NCBI RefSeq assembly: GCF_020400655.1
Contig: NZ_JAINRC010000003.1
Location: 310,001-374,000 of the forward strand
DNA from: Streptomyces spinosus
Lineage (GTDB): Bacteria > Actinomycetota > Actinomycetes > Streptomycetales > Streptomycetaceae
Direction: 5' to 3'
DNA: 64,000 nt
Part shown: piece by piece, positions 50,597 to 60,328 of the stretch
How the letters are laid out: each line of letters opens with the position of its first letter
How positions within the stretch are numbered: position 1 is the stretch's first letter
Program-made: the position numbers and the translations under genes
Notes under the pieces: model-generated
What the model was told of the DNA's origin: nothing
Databases searched by the model: none
Seen by the model: only the letters and a program-made list of their open reading frames with translations

Positions 50597-52240
50597 GTGA
50601 ATGGTCCGCTGATCGTCCAGTCCGACAAGACCCTGCTCCTGGAAGTCGACCACGAGCGGGCCGACGACTGCCGGCGGGCCATCGCGCCCTTCGCCGAGCT
50701 GGAGCGGGCACCCGAACACATCCACACCTACCGGGTGACCCCGCTCGGGCTGTGGAACGCGCGCGCCGCCGGGCACGACGCGGAGCAGGTCGTGGACGCC
50801 CTGGTGCAGTACAGCCGCTACCCCGTGCCGCACGCGCTGCTCGTGGACATCGCCGAGACGATGGACCGCTACGGCCGCCTCACCCTGTCCAAGCACCCCG
50901 CGCACGGGCTGGTCCTCACCACCACCGACCGGCCGGTGCTGGAGGAGGTGCTGAAGTCCAAGCGGATCGCCCCGCTGGTCGGCGCCCGGATCGACCCGGA
51001 CACCGTGGTGGTGCACCCCTCCGAGCGCGGCCAGATCAAGCAGACGCTGCTGAAGCTGGGCTGGCCGGCCGAGGACCTCGCCGGGTACGTCGACGGCGAG
51101 GCGCACCCGATCGAGCTGCTGGAGGACGGCTGGGCGCTGCGCCCGTACCAGAAGCAGGCCGTGGAGAACTTCTGGCACGGTGGCAGCGGGGTCGTCGTGC
51201 TGCCCTGCGGCGCCGGCAAGACGCTGGTCGGGGCCGGGTCCATGGCCCAGGCGAAGTCGACCACGCTGATCCTCGTCACCAACACCGTCTCCGCCCGGCA
51301 GTGGAAGCACGAGCTGGTGAAGCGGACGTCACTGACCGAGGACGAGATCGGCGAGTACAGCGGGACGAGGAAGGAGATCCGGCCCGTCACCATCGCGACC
51401 TACCAGGTGCTGACGACCAAGCGGAAGGGCGTCTACCCGCACCTGGAGCTGTTCGACTCCCGGGACTGGGGCCTGATCGTCTACGACGAGGTGCACCTGC
51501 TGCCCGCGCCCGTCTTCAAGTTCACCGCCGATCTCCAGGCGCGGCGGCGGCTCGGGCTCACGGCCACCCTCGTGCGTGAGGACGGCCGCGAGTCGGACGT
51601 GTTCTCCCTGATCGGGCCCAAGCGGTTCGACGCGCCCTGGAAGGAGATCGAGGCGCAGGGCTACATCGCGCCCGCCGACTGCGTCGAGGTCCGGGTCAAC
51701 CTGACCGACTCCGAGCGGCTGGCGTACGCGACGGCCGAGACGGAGGAGAAGTACCGCTTCTGCGCCACGACGGCGACCAAGCGGAAGGTCACCGAGGCGA
51801 TCGTCCGCCGGTTCGCCGGGCAGCAGATCCTCGTCATCGGGCAGTACATCGACCAGCTGGACGAGCTGGGCGAGCACCTGAACGCCCCGGTGATCAAGGG
51901 TGAGACCTCCAACGCGCAGCGCGAGAAGCTCTTCGACGCGTTCCGCGAGGGCGAGATCAGCGTGCTGGTGGTGTCGAAGGTCGCCAACTTCTCCATCGAC
52001 CTGCCCGAGGCCACGGTCGCCATCCAGGTGTCCGGCACCTTCGGCTCCCGGCAGGAGGAGGCCCAGCGGCTCGGCCGGGTGCTGCGCCCCAAGGCCGACG
52101 GCCACCAGGCCCACTTCTACTCGGTCGTCGCCCGCGACACCATCGACCAGGACTTCGCCGCCCACCGGCAGCGCTTCCTGGCCGAGCAGGGGTACGCCTA
52201 CCGGATCGTCGACGCGGACGAGATCCTGGCCGAGAGCTGA
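50597..52240 (+). CDS. XPB/Rad25-type DNA repair helicase
   Basis: This 547-residue superfamily 2 helicase is of the bacterial XPB type. It begins with a damage-recognition-like N-terminal region (about 1-165, GPLIVQSDKTLLLEVDHERA). Then come Q/motif I (RPYQKQAVENFWHGG, VVVLPCGAGKTLVGAG near 203), motif Ia-like LVTNTVSARQWKHEL, motif II YDEVHLLPA, motif III GLTATLVREDGRE (the RED element) and motif VI EAQRLGRVLRPKADG. XPB unwinds DNA 3'-5'. The GTG was chosen because GGAAAGGG lies 8 nt upstream; an ATG 45 nt further up extends the frame without family similarity. Confidence 0.95.
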   Translation: MNGPLIVQSDKTLLLEVDHERADDCRRAIAPFAELERAPEHIHTYRVTPLGLWNARAAGHDAEQVVDALVQYSRYPVPHALLVDIAETMDRYGRLTLSKHPAHGLVLTTTDRPVLEEVLKSKRIAPLVGARIDPDTVVVHPSERGQIKQTLLKLGWPAEDLAGYVDGEAHPIELLEDGWALRPYQKQAVENFWHGGSGVVVLPCGAGKTLVGAGSMAQAKSTTLILVTNTVSARQWKHELVKRTSLTEDEIGEYSGTRKEIRPVTIATYQVLTTKRKGVYPHLELFDSRDWGLIVYDEVHLLPAPVFKFTADLQARRRLGLTATLVREDGRESDVFSLIGPKRFDAPWKEIEAQGYIAPADCVEVRVNLTDSERLAYATAETEEKYRFCATTATKRKVTEAIVRRFAGQQILVIGQYIDQLDELGEHLNAPVIKGETSNAQREKLFDAFREGEISVLVVSKVANFSIDLPEATVAIQVSGTFGSRQEEAQRLGRVLRPKADGHQAHFYSVVARDTIDQDFAAHRQRFLAEQGYAYRIVDADEILAES

Positions 52241-52244
52241 TCCG

Positions 52245-54269
52245 TCAGGCCGTGTGGACCTCCAGGGCGGCGCGCACGGCGGACTCCAGGGCTCCCTCGA
52301 TCCAGGCCGGTTTGACGGAGGTGTGATCGCCCGCGAAGTGCAGGGGGCCCTCGGGCGCAGGGATGGACGGCAGCAGTTCCGTGTGCTGGCCGGGCAGGAG
52401 CACGGACGCCTCACCGTAGGCGTAGGGGTCGCGCAGCCAGCTCTGGGTGCGGCCCGCGCCGGTGTAGAAGACCTCGATGCGCCGGCCGTAGACCTCCTGG
52501 AGGCCGCACAGGGCGTGCGGGTAGCGGGCGTCGTCGTCGAGGGAGTCCCAGCGCAGGGCGTCGTCCGCCCAGCTGTAGGAGGCCAGGACGACCCCGCCCT
52601 CGCTGCCGGGGACCGGGTGGGACGGGTGGTACATGAAGCGGTTGGCGTTGTCCGACACCGAGCCGCCGCCGATGACGCCGGTCGCCTCCGGCTGGTCCCG
52701 GCCGACGGCGCGGTTGGCGGCGTAGTGCACGCGCTGGCCGGGGGTGATGTGCCCGCGCGGGACGGACGGGTGGGCGCCGAGCAGGCGGCCGTCGCCGGGC
52801 GTCCGTCCGGTGCGGTAGGCGTCGTAGAGGCCGGGATCGACGCGGTTCAGCTCCCGTTTCCAGTCGGCCTCGTCGAACTCCCACCAGCGGCGGCTGAACT
52901 CCAGCAGCACCTTGGTCGCGCAGTCGTAGTGCAGTTCGGTGATGGCGCGGCGCTTGGTGTACGACATCAGCGGGTTGATCCGCACGTGCCGCAGGCCGGA
53001 GAAGGGCACGGTCACCACGGCCGCGTCCGCGGTGAACTGTTCCCGCACGACCGGGCCCCCGCGTCCCTCGGAGACGGTGTCCACCCACACGTGGGGACCC
53101 TTGGCGTGGACGTGCCGTGTGTCGCCGTCGGCCCGGCCGGGGTCGTAGTACTCGATCCGGGTGACCCGCCGGTCGAAGCGCACGGTGTCGCGGACCTTGG
53201 CCAGCAGGGCGTCCGGCAGGACGGCCGTGCCGCCCTCCAGCTCCCAGAACGCGGTGTCCGGGCTGATCAGGGAGGAGCCGATGAAACTGTGGACGAAGGA
53301 CAGGGGCAGCCGTGAGGTGAGGTTCTCGACGGTGCCGACGAGGTCGACCGTCCGCTCGTCCAGGCCGGCGTGCTCGGTCAGGAAGCGGAACATCGACCAG
53401 TCGCCGAAGCGCTGGATCACCCTGGCCCAGCCCCGCACCCGTTCGGGCAGCGGCTTGTCGACGCGTCTGCCGTCCGGGCCGACGGTGCTGAACTCGTCGC
53501 GCACCGGGTCGAGGACCGAGCGCAGGATGGCCGCGGCCGGTGTGTCCCAGTGGGCGCGCGGCACGCCGAAGGAGCGGTTGACGCGCCGGGGTGCGCGGGC
53601 GTAGTCGGCGCGCCGCACCCGGATGCCGTTGACGTGGATCCAGGTGTGCGAGGCCGGGCGTCCGTCCGCGTCCACGTCGACGTAGTAGAACGGCCGTTTC
53701 TTCAGGCCCAGTTGGCCGATGAGGTCCATCACCAGCGGGTGGCTGCCGGGCAGCCGCATCGCGCCGGCCTCGGCGTACTGGCGGGGGTCGGCGAAGGGCT
53801 GCGCCGCCTTCTCGTGGCCGCCGCGGCGGAAGGTCTTGATGCGTCCGCCCGCCCGGTTGCCGTTGGCCTCCAGGACGGTCACGCGGTGTCCGGCCCGCTT
53901 CAGCAGCCAGGCCGTGACGAGGCCGGCCGGGCCCGCTCCGATGACGAGGACGCTCCGCGGGCCGCCCGCCCGCCGGTGCGGGAGGCCGTCCTTGAGCACC
54001 CGCTGGTAGCCGGGGACGAGGGGCCGGTCGCCGGAGTCCACGACGAGCAGGGCCCGTGCGGCGGCCAGGCAGCGGTCGAAGTCCGGGCCGCGCGCGCCGG
54101 AGGGCGCCTCCGGGGCCGGGGCGGGGGCCCGAGGGGGCGCCGCGGCGGGCAGGGCCGCCGCGCTGCCCGCGCCGAGGAGGGTGGCCGCGGTGGTCGTGCC
54201 GGCGGCGGCCGTGAGCGTACGCCTGGTCAGGCCGCCGTTGCCGGCGCCCGCCTGGTGGTCTTCGGTCAT
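52245..54269 (-). CDS. Tat-exported flavin amine/amino-acid oxidase
   Basis: This 674-residue FAD oxidase has a twin-arginine signal ([20 protein letters not shown], cut after about residue 40). The FAD dinucleotide site is [20 protein letters not shown] near 105, followed by [18 protein letters not shown] (GG motif). The substrate region includes [20 protein letters not shown], and the C-terminal flavin motif is [20 protein letters not shown]. It belongs to the flavin monoamine oxidase/L-amino acid oxidase family and probably releases H2O2 outside the membrane; the substrate is unknown. Its stop is 4 bp from the convergent helicase stop. Confidence 0.9.
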   Translation of the reverse strand: MTEDHQAGAGNGGLTRRTLTAAAGTTTAATLLGAGSAAALPAAAPPRAPAPAPEAPSGARGPDFDRCLAAARALLVVDSGDRPLVPGYQRVLKDGLPHRRAGGPRSVLVIGAGPAGLVTAWLLKRAGHRVTVLEANGNRAGGRIKTFRRGGHEKAAQPFADPRQYAEAGAMRLPGSHPLVMDLIGQLGLKKRPFYYVDVDADGRPASHTWIHVNGIRVRRADYARAPRRVNRSFGVPRAHWDTPAAAILRSVLDPVRDEFSTVGPDGRRVDKPLPERVRGWARVIQRFGDWSMFRFLTEHAGLDERTVDLVGTVENLTSRLPLSFVHSFIGSSLISPDTAFWELEGGTAVLPDALLAKVRDTVRFDRRVTRIEYYDPGRADGDTRHVHAKGPHVWVDTVSEGRGGPVVREQFTADAAVVTVPFSGLRHVRINPLMSYTKRRAITELHYDCATKVLLEFSRRWWEFDEADWKRELNRVDPGLYDAYRTGRTPGDGRLLGAHPSVPRGHITPGQRVHYAANRAVGRDQPEATGVIGGGSVSDNANRFMYHPSHPVPGSEGGVVLASYSWADDALRWDSLDDDARYPHALCGLQEVYGRRIEVFYTGAGRTQSWLRDPYAYGEASVLLPGQHTELLPSIPAPEGPLHFAGDHTSVKPAWIEGALESAVRAALEVHTA

Positions 54270-54501
54270 GGCGAACTTCTACTGGCCCGCCGGGCCGGTG
54301 CGCCCCGGGTCGCGGCGAATTGGCACGGACGGGGGAAAACCGCCGTTCAAACCGGTACGGCAGGGGTGCGCGGGGGCATGCCGGGGCGGTCCGGCCGCAC
54401 CCGGTTACGGCGAAGGGATGAATCGCGCTTCGTGCCGCGCGCCGTGGGGCGCCGGGTCAGGACACTGCCCCCTACAGGCCCGTGTGCGGAGGGGGAACAA
54501 G

Positions 54502-56550
54502 GTGGAACAGCGGCGTCCCGGGGTGGGTGCGCGAGCGCGGTACTGGTTCGACACAACCCTGGCGCGCGGCACCTCGGCCCTGGTCGGCTGGCTGGTGGCG
54601 GTCTGCCTGGCCCTCGTCGTCCCCGCGAGCGCGGTGCTGGTGTGGACCGCTCCGCACCCCCCGGCCGGCCTCTCCGGGAAACTGGCGCAGGTCTGGCGTC
54701 TGACCGGGGAGACGCTGCGGCTGGGCGGCACCACCGGCACCCCGGCGCGGGTGCTGCTGTCGGTGCTGCTGGCCCTCGTCGCCCTGGTGTACGTCTCGAC
54801 CCTCGTCGGCCTCGTCACCACCGGGCTGACCGAGCGGCTCATCGCCCTGCGGCGCGGACGCTCCACGCTGGTGGAGTACGGCCACGTGGTGGTCCTGGGC
54901 TGGTCGGAGCAGGTGTTCACGGTGGTGGGCGAACTGGTCGCGGCGGGCGCCAACCAGCGGCGTTCGGCCGTGGCCGTCCTGGCCGACCGGGACAAGACGG
55001 CCATGGAGGAGGCCCTGTACAGCAAGGTCGGACCCACCGGCCGGACCCGGCTGATCTGCCGCAGCGGTCCGTCGACCGATCCGGCCGTGCTGGCGCTGAC
55101 GAGTCCGGCCACGGCCGACGCGGTGCTCGTGCTGCCGCCCGACGACCCGCGCGGCGACGCGGACGTGGTCAAGACCCTGCTGGCGCTGCGGGCGACCGTG
55201 TCCGGGGACGGCGCCACCGCGCCCGTCGTGGCCGCGGTCCGGGACGGTGCCTACCTGCTCGCGGCCCGCCTGGCCGCGGGAGAGCACGGCATCGTCGTGG
55301 AGAGCGACACGGTCACCGCCCGGCTCATCGCCCAGGCCGCGCGCCGCCCGGGGCTGTCCCTCGTCCACCGTGAACTCCTCGACTTCGCCGGGGACGAGTT
55401 CTACCCGGCCTCGCACCCCTCGCTGGTCGGCCGCGACTTCGGTGACGTGCTGCTCTCCTACGGCAACGCGTGCGCGGTCGGGGTGATCCGCGCCGGCGGG
55501 CCCTGGCTGAACCCTCCGGCGGGGACGGTGATCGAGCCGGACGACCGGATCATCGTGATCGCCGCCGACGACGACACCGCCGAACTCGCCGACTGCGCGC
55601 GGTGGGTCGATGAGCGGCTGATGGCGTCCCCCCGGCCGCGGGACACCCGGCCGGAGCGGGTGCTGGTGCTGGGCTGGAACCGCCGGGCGCCGCTCATCCT
55701 GCGGGAGTGGGGCCGCAACGCACCGCCCGGCTCCGTCGCCGAGGTGGTGACGGAGGAGGACGGGGCGACCGTGCGGACGGCGTGCCCCGCCGGCGAGGCC
55801 CACTGGAGGTGCGTGCACCGCGACGGCGACACCACCCGCCCGGAGACGCTGTACGGCCTGGACATCGCCTCCTGCGACAGCGTCATCGTGCTCGGCCGGG
55901 ACCCGCGGCCCGGGGAGCCCCCGGAGGAACCGGACAACCGCACGCTCGTCACCCTGCTCGTGCTGCGCCACCTCGAACAGCGGATCGGCCGGGAACTGCC
56001 CGTGGTCACCGAACTCGCCGACGACGGCAACCGGCCCCTCGCACCGCTCGGCCCCGGAGCCGACGTGATCATCAGCGGCAAGCTGGTCGGGCTGCTGATG
56101 GCGCAGATCTCCCAGAACCGCCACCTGGCGGCGGTGTTCGACGAGCTGTTCTCGGCCGGCGGCACCCAGGTCCATCTGCGGCCGGCCGCCGACTACGTCC
56201 TGTCCGGCCAGGAGGCGTCGTTCGCCACGGTCGTCGCCGCGGCGCGCGACCGGGGCGAGTGCGCCATCGGGTACCGCAGCCACGCCGACGTCGGCCGCGC
56301 CCCCGGCTACGGGCTGCGCGTCAACCCGCCCAAGGCCGAACGCCGGTGCTGGACCACCGGTGACGAGGTCGTCGTCATCGCCGGCGCCGACGACGGGCGT
56401 GCGAGCGGCGGCGGACGTGCGAGCGGCGGCGGGCGCGTTCCGCGGAGCCGCAGCGCGCGGGACGAACGGCACGACGGTGACGGTCACGGCGACGGCCGCT
56501 CGGAAGGAGACGCCCGCGCCGGGGACGGCACGGGCCCGTCGACGGGATGA
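54502..56550 (+). CDS. CASTOR/POLLUX-type ion channel with TrkA-N-like domains
   Basis: This 682-residue membrane protein has two helices near the N-terminus (about 22-46, ALVGWLVAVCLALVVPASAV, and about 80-103, VLLSVLLALVALVYVSTLVG). Two nucleotide-binding RCK-like halves follow: GHVVVLGWSEQVFTVVGELV near 130 and RVLVLGWNRRAPLILREWG near 385. LGRDPRPGEPPEEPDNRTLV and SLVGRDFGDVLLSYGNACAV also occur. The architecture matches CASTOR/POLLUX-like cation channels. The C-terminal tail has RASGGGRASGGGR and a His/Asp/Gly-rich run. The GTG at 54502 has GGAGGGGG 6 nt upstream; the frame before it is not protein-like. Confidence 0.9.
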   Translation: MEQRRPGVGARARYWFDTTLARGTSALVGWLVAVCLALVVPASAVLVWTAPHPPAGLSGKLAQVWRLTGETLRLGGTTGTPARVLLSVLLALVALVYVSTLVGLVTTGLTERLIALRRGRSTLVEYGHVVVLGWSEQVFTVVGELVAAGANQRRSAVAVLADRDKTAMEEALYSKVGPTGRTRLICRSGPSTDPAVLALTSPATADAVLVLPPDDPRGDADVVKTLLALRATVSGDGATAPVVAAVRDGAYLLAARLAAGEHGIVVESDTVTARLIAQAARRPGLSLVHRELLDFAGDEFYPASHPSLVGRDFGDVLLSYGNACAVGVIRAGGPWLNPPAGTVIEPDDRIIVIAADDDTAELADCARWVDERLMASPRPRDTRPERVLVLGWNRRAPLILREWGRNAPPGSVAEVVTEEDGATVRTACPAGEAHWRCVHRDGDTTRPETLYGLDIASCDSVIVLGRDPRPGEPPEEPDNRTLVTLLVLRHLEQRIGRELPVVTELADDGNRPLAPLGPGADVIISGKLVGLLMAQISQNRHLAAVFDELFSAGGTQVHLRPAADYVLSGQEASFATVVAAARDRGECAIGYRSHADVGRAPGYGLRVNPPKAERRCWTTGDEVVVIAGADDGRASGGGRASGGGRVPRSRSARDERHDGDGHGDGRSEGDARAGDGTGPSTG

Positions 56551-56618
56551 CAGCGTGGCCGGCCTCCTCACCGGGGACTGGAGGCCGGGGCCGGTGCACA
56601 GCGGCCGGCCACGCTGTC
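56549..56618. terminator. Nested inverted repeats between convergent genes
   Basis: GACAGCGTGGCCGGCC (56549-56564) and GGCCGGCCACGCTGTC (56603-56618) are perfect 16-bp arms. Inside them GGCCTCC (56561) and GGAGGCC (56580) form a competing stem. The structure begins at the channel gene stop and extends into the end of the GT87 gene. It could terminate both transcripts, but it is unusually long and perfect. Confidence 0.6.
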
Positions 56619-57713
56619 GTACGACACCAGCAGCCCCAGCGCCAGCAGGGGGTAAGCGGCTGCCAACGGCTGCTGCCACCAGGGCAGTTGCAGATCGCGG
56701 GCGCCCTCGTGGGGCACCAGCCACATCGTGCGGGCGGTGAAGACCAGGGCCACCAGTACGGCCGTGCGGGCGCGGCCCTCCGCCAGCAGCACGGCGAGCA
56801 GCGGCACGCACCACACCCAGTGGTGGGTCCAGCTGATCGGGCAGACCAGCAGGGCCGTGCCCGCGGTCAGCAGGATGCCGTGGCTCTCCCGGCGGGCCCG
56901 CGCGGCCAGCCCCAGGCCCACCACGGCGACCACCGCCGCCACCGGCGCCCAGGCCAGGCCGGGCGCGGGATCGCCCAGCGCCCGGGCGACCAGCCCGCGC
57001 AGCGACTGGTTGTCCACGATCCACGCCTTGCCCACCCGGCCGGTCTCGTACAGCCGCCGGGTCCAGAAGTCCGCGCTCGCCGAGGGCAGCAGGGCGGCAC
57101 CGAGCGCGACCGTCCCCGCGAAGGCCGCCCCCGCCGTCGCCGCCTCCCGCACCCGGCCGCGCACGAGCAGGTACGCCATGAACACGGCCGGGGTGAGCTT
57201 GAGCCCGGCCGCCATGCCGAGGGCCACGCCCTTGGCGCGGGCACCCGCCGGGCGGGTCAGGTCCCACAGGACGAGGCAGGCGAGGGCCAGGTTGATCTGC
57301 CCGAACAGGAGCGTCTGGAAGACCGGTTCCAGCCACAGGGCGAGGGCCGTGGCCGCGCAGAGCGGGGCCGGCGGGAGGGGCCGGGAGGCCAGGCGGGCGG
57401 AGAGGGCGACCAGGGTGGCGAGCAGGAGGACGTTGCCCGTGAGGAAGAGCGCCTTCAGGACCGGGACCGGGAGCCAGACCGCGGGGACGAACAGGATCGC
57501 CGCGAAGGGCGGATAGGTCGCCGGGAGGTGCCACTCGGTGACCGTGAAGCCGTACAGGTCGGTGCCGTGGACCACCGCCGCGCCCTCGGCCCGGTAGACG
57601 AGGAGATCGGCCATGGGCGCGCCGCGCAGGACGCACAGGGTGACGAAGGCGGCGAGGGAGAGGGCGAGGAGGAGCAGGGCAGGGCAGGAGGGCGTCAACG
57701 TCCGTTTCCGCAC
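56568..57713 (-). CDS. GT87 family polyprenol-dependent mannosyltransferase-like protein
   Basis: This 381-residue integral membrane glycosyltransferase of family GT87 (DUF2029, PimE-like) has about ten helices. It opens with a loop bearing the catalytic Asp, LRGAPMADLLVYRAEGAAVV, then LYGFTVTEWHLPATYPPFAA, conserved in the family. Further signs are TLLFGQINLALACLVLWDL, GVALGMAAGLKLTPAVFMAY and TALLVCPISWTHHWVWCVPL. These enzymes transfer mannose or other sugars from polyprenyl donors on the outer face; substrate and product here are unknown. The start is GTG. It lies 18 nt from the convergent channel gene, sharing the nested inverted repeat. Confidence 0.88.
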   Translation of the reverse strand: MRKRTLTPSCPALLLLALSLAAFVTLCVLRGAPMADLLVYRAEGAAVVHGTDLYGFTVTEWHLPATYPPFAAILFVPAVWLPVPVLKALFLTGNVLLLATLVALSARLASRPLPPAPLCAATALALWLEPVFQTLLFGQINLALACLVLWDLTRPAGARAKGVALGMAAGLKLTPAVFMAYLLVRGRVREAATAGAAFAGTVALGAALLPSASADFWTRRLYETGRVGKAWIVDNQSLRGLVARALGDPAPGLAWAPVAAVVAVVGLGLAARARRESHGILLTAGTALLVCPISWTHHWVWCVPLLAVLLAEGRARTAVLVALVFTARTMWLVPHEGARDLQLPWWQQPLAAAYPLLALGLLVSYDSVAGRCAPAPASSPR

Positions 57714-57731
57714 GGACGCGACCCTATGCCG

Positions 57732-57914
57732 TCACTTGTGGTGTATGCCCGCTTCCTCGCCGTACTCGCCGAGGATGACGACACTGAAGGCAGCCTCCAG
57801 GAACACCTTCACCGCGCGCAGGGCGTTGCCCAGCGGGTGGTGGTGGGGGCCGTCGACGGCCGTGGCGCCGGACGGGGGACGGACGGGTGCCGGTGTGATG
57901 CTTGCTGCGCTCAT
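57732..57914 (-). CDS. Small conserved protein of unknown function
   Basis: This 60-residue protein has a Pro/Ala-rich start, ITPAPVRPPSGATAVDGPHH, then an amphipathic-to-hydrophobic helix NALRAVKVFLEAAFSVVILG and the end EYGEEAGIHHK. I think relatives exist widely in Streptomyces, but no function is known to me. GGAGA lies close upstream of the ATG. The stop is 18 nt before the GT87 start, so the two may be co-transcribed. The 57915-58264 stretch upstream holds GTCCCGGCGGG-type direct repeats (58067-58125) and the promoter of the next, divergent gene. Confidence 0.6.
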   Translation of the reverse strand: MSAASITPAPVRPPSGATAVDGPHHHPLGNALRAVKVFLEAAFSVVILGEYGEEAGIHHK

Positions 57915-58136
57915 GTCTCCATGGTGGAACTCCGCACCCCTCGACCGCATCGGTCTGCGGGTGCAGACCTGGACGGCCCCGCGTAGATCTCCGGGTGGAC
58001 ACCGTCCCTGGACCTGAGACCCCCCGTCCCTTAGGGGGCAGGCCACGGGAGAGCCGCCACCGACGAGTCCCGGCGGGCGCCGGCGGGTGTCCCGGCGAGT
58101 CCCGGCGGGTCCCGGCGCGCGCGGGCCGGAAATCCA

Positions 58137-58167
58137 TTGGCCCCGACCCCGTCCGCTCACCTAAAAT
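58137..58167 (+). promoter_or_regulatory. Promoter of the HelD/HelR-type gene
   Basis: TTGGCC (58137-58142) and TAAAAT (58162-58167) are separated by 19 nt. The -10 is near-perfect and the spacer is slightly long. It implies a 5' leader of about 90 nt. Confidence 0.55.
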
Positions 58168-58202
58168 CTCCGCTCTTGCCCGCCTCCCCCACGGAGTGCC
58201 GT

Positions 58203-58223
58203 CGCCCGGCCGGAAACCGGGCG
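58203..58223 (+). promoter_or_regulatory. Leader hairpin of the HelD/HelR-type gene
   Basis: CGCCCGG and CCGGGCG form a perfect 7-bp stem with a 7-nt loop in the predicted 5' leader, 41 nt before the TTG. It may influence translation or RNA stability. Confidence 0.35.
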
Positions 58224-58264
58224 GCATCGTCGTAGCCCGCAGCAGGCCAACCGGAGGCACCCCC

Positions 58265-60328
58265 TTGTCCACGCCCGCCCACGACCCGCTCGACGACCCC
58301 CTCGCCCGAGAGCGCTCCCACCTCGCCGCCTCCCGAACCGCCCTGCGCGCCATGCGTGAGGACGTGGAGGCACTCGACATCAGCGACGTGACCGCCAACT
58401 GGGTCAACGCCGCGGTGCTCTCCCGCCAGATCGACGAGCGCATCAAGGCGCTGGCCGACCTCAGCGACACCCCGCTGTTCTTCGGCCGGCTCGACTACCT
58501 GCACGCCCCGGGCGCCGAGCGGGCCGAGGGCGCCGCGGGCGAGCGGTTCTACATCGGGCGGCGGCACGTCCACGACGCCGACGGCGACCCCATGGTCATC
58601 GACTGGCGCGCACCGGTCTCCCAGCCGTTCTACCGGGCGTCCAAGAAGGACCCCATGGACGTCGGGCTGCGCCGCCGCTTCGGGTACACCGGCGGCGACC
58701 TGACCGCCTACGAGGACGAGCACCTCTCCGACCCGGCGGAGTCGTCGGGGGCTGCCACCACCAGCAAACTGCTCCAGCAGGAGATCGAGCGGCCCCGCGT
58801 CGGCCCGATGCGGGACATCGTCGCCACCATCCAGCCCGAGCAGGACGAGATCGTCCGCAGCGGGCTCGGCGGCACGGTGTGCGTGCAGGGAGGTCCGGGC
58901 ACCGGGAAGACCGCCGTCGGCCTGCACCGGGTCGCGTACCTGCTCTACGCCCACCGGGAGCGGCTGGCCCGCACCGGCACGCTGGTCATCGGGCCGAACC
59001 GGTCCTTCCTGCACTACATCGAGCAGGTCCTGCCGGCGCTCGGCGAGCTGAGCGTGCGGCAGGCGACCGTGGACGACCTGGTCGCGCAGGTGGAGGTGCG
59101 CGGCACGGACGACGCCGCCGCCGCGATCGTCAAGGGCGACGCCCGGATGGCCCAGGTCCTGCGGCGCGCGCTGTACTCCCACGTGACCGTGCCGAGCGAA
59201 CCGGTGGTGGTCGTGCGCGGCTCGCGGCGCTGGCGCGTGCCGGCGTACGAACTGGAGGAGATCGTCCGGGAGCTGCTGGACCGGGACATCCGCTACGGCG
59301 CGGCCCGCGAGGCCCTGCCGCAGCGCATCGCGCACGCGGTGCTGGTGCAGATGGAGCGGGCCGGGGAGGCCCCGGACGACCGGGTGCAGGACGCGGTCGC
59401 CCGCAACAGCGCGGTGAAGGCGGCCGTGCGGGCGGTCTGGCCGGCCGTCGACCCGGCCAAGCTGGTGCTGCGGCTGCTGACCGACGCGGAGTTCCTCGCC
59501 GAGCACGCGGACGGGCTCCTGGACGAGGACGAGCAGAAGACGATCCTGTGGGCGAAGCCGGTCCGCAGCGTGAAGGCGGCCAAGTGGTCGCCGGCGGACG
59601 CCGTGCTGATCGACGAGGCGGCCGACCTGATCCAGCGCACGCACTCGCTCGGCCACGTCGTCCTGGACGAGGCACAGGACCTCTCCCCCATGCAGTACCG
59701 GGCCGTCGGCCGCCGCTGCACCACCGGCAGCGCGACCGTGCTGGGCGACCTCGCGCAGGGGACGACCCCCTGGGCGACCCGGAGCTGGGCGGAGGCACTG
59801 GCCCACCTCGGCAAGCCGGAGGGTGCCGTCGAGGAGCTGACGGCCGGTTTCCGCGTGCCGACGGACGTCATCGCGTACGCCTCCCGGCTGCTGCCGCACA
59901 TCGCGCCCGGTCTCACCCCGGTCGCCTCCGTCCGGGAGAACCCCGGCTTCTTCGAGGTGCGTACGGCCGCGGGGGCGGGTGACGTCGTCGCCGCGTGCGC
60001 CGAACTGCTGCGCAACGAGGGCTCGACCGGCCTGATCGCCGCCGACGCCCGTGTGCCGGCGCTCGCCGAGGCCCTGACGGCGGCCGGCCTGCCGTACCTG
60101 GCCCCCGGTGAGGAGACCACCCGCGAGACCCGGCTGACCCTGGTCCCCGCCTCGCTCGCCAAGGGCCTGGAGTACGACTACGTGGTCCTGGACGAGCCGC
60201 AGGCCGTGGTGGACGGCGAGCCGGACGAACGCACGGGCCTGCGGCGCCTGTACGTGGCGCTGACCCGTGCGGTGTCGGGCCTGATCGTGACGCACACGGC
60301 ACCTCTGCCGCCCCAGCTCGCCGAGTAG
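58265..60328 (+). CDS. HelD-family RNA polymerase-associated ATPase (HelR-like)
   Basis: This 687-residue superfamily 1 helicase-like ATPase is related to HelD/HelR, which remove RNA polymerase from stalled complexes; HelR additionally confers rifamycin resistance. The N-terminal coiled coil (LARERSHLAASRTALRAMRE) enters the polymerase secondary channel in relatives. The 1A domain begins FFGRLDYLHAPG and FYIGRRHVHDADGDPMVIDW. Walker A is QGGPGTGKTAVGLHRVAYLL near 210, Walker B VVLDEAQDLSPMQYRAVGRR, and the helicase end LRRLYVALTRAVSGLIVTHT. The start is TTG, with GGAGG 7 nt upstream. I see no rifamycin-associated element upstream, so a rifamycin role is not supported here. Confidence 0.9.
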   Translation: MSTPAHDPLDDPLARERSHLAASRTALRAMREDVEALDISDVTANWVNAAVLSRQIDERIKALADLSDTPLFFGRLDYLHAPGAERAEGAAGERFYIGRRHVHDADGDPMVIDWRAPVSQPFYRASKKDPMDVGLRRRFGYTGGDLTAYEDEHLSDPAESSGAATTSKLLQQEIERPRVGPMRDIVATIQPEQDEIVRSGLGGTVCVQGGPGTGKTAVGLHRVAYLLYAHRERLARTGTLVIGPNRSFLHYIEQVLPALGELSVRQATVDDLVAQVEVRGTDDAAAAIVKGDARMAQVLRRALYSHVTVPSEPVVVVRGSRRWRVPAYELEEIVRELLDRDIRYGAAREALPQRIAHAVLVQMERAGEAPDDRVQDAVARNSAVKAAVRAVWPAVDPAKLVLRLLTDAEFLAEHADGLLDEDEQKTILWAKPVRSVKAAKWSPADAVLIDEAADLIQRTHSLGHVVLDEAQDLSPMQYRAVGRRCTTGSATVLGDLAQGTTPWATRSWAEALAHLGKPEGAVEELTAGFRVPTDVIAYASRLLPHIAPGLTPVASVRENPGFFEVRTAAGAGDVVAACAELLRNEGSTGLIAADARVPALAEALTAAGLPYLAPGEETTRETRLTLVPASLAKGLEYDYVVLDEPQAVVDGEPDERTGLRRLYVALTRAVSGLIVTHTAPLPPQLAE

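Noticed and set aside
58020..58060. Rifamycin-associated element upstream of the HelD/HelR-type gene
   Set aside because: A CCCCC...GGGGG stem at about 58021-58040 is present, but it does not look like the RAE as I remember it.
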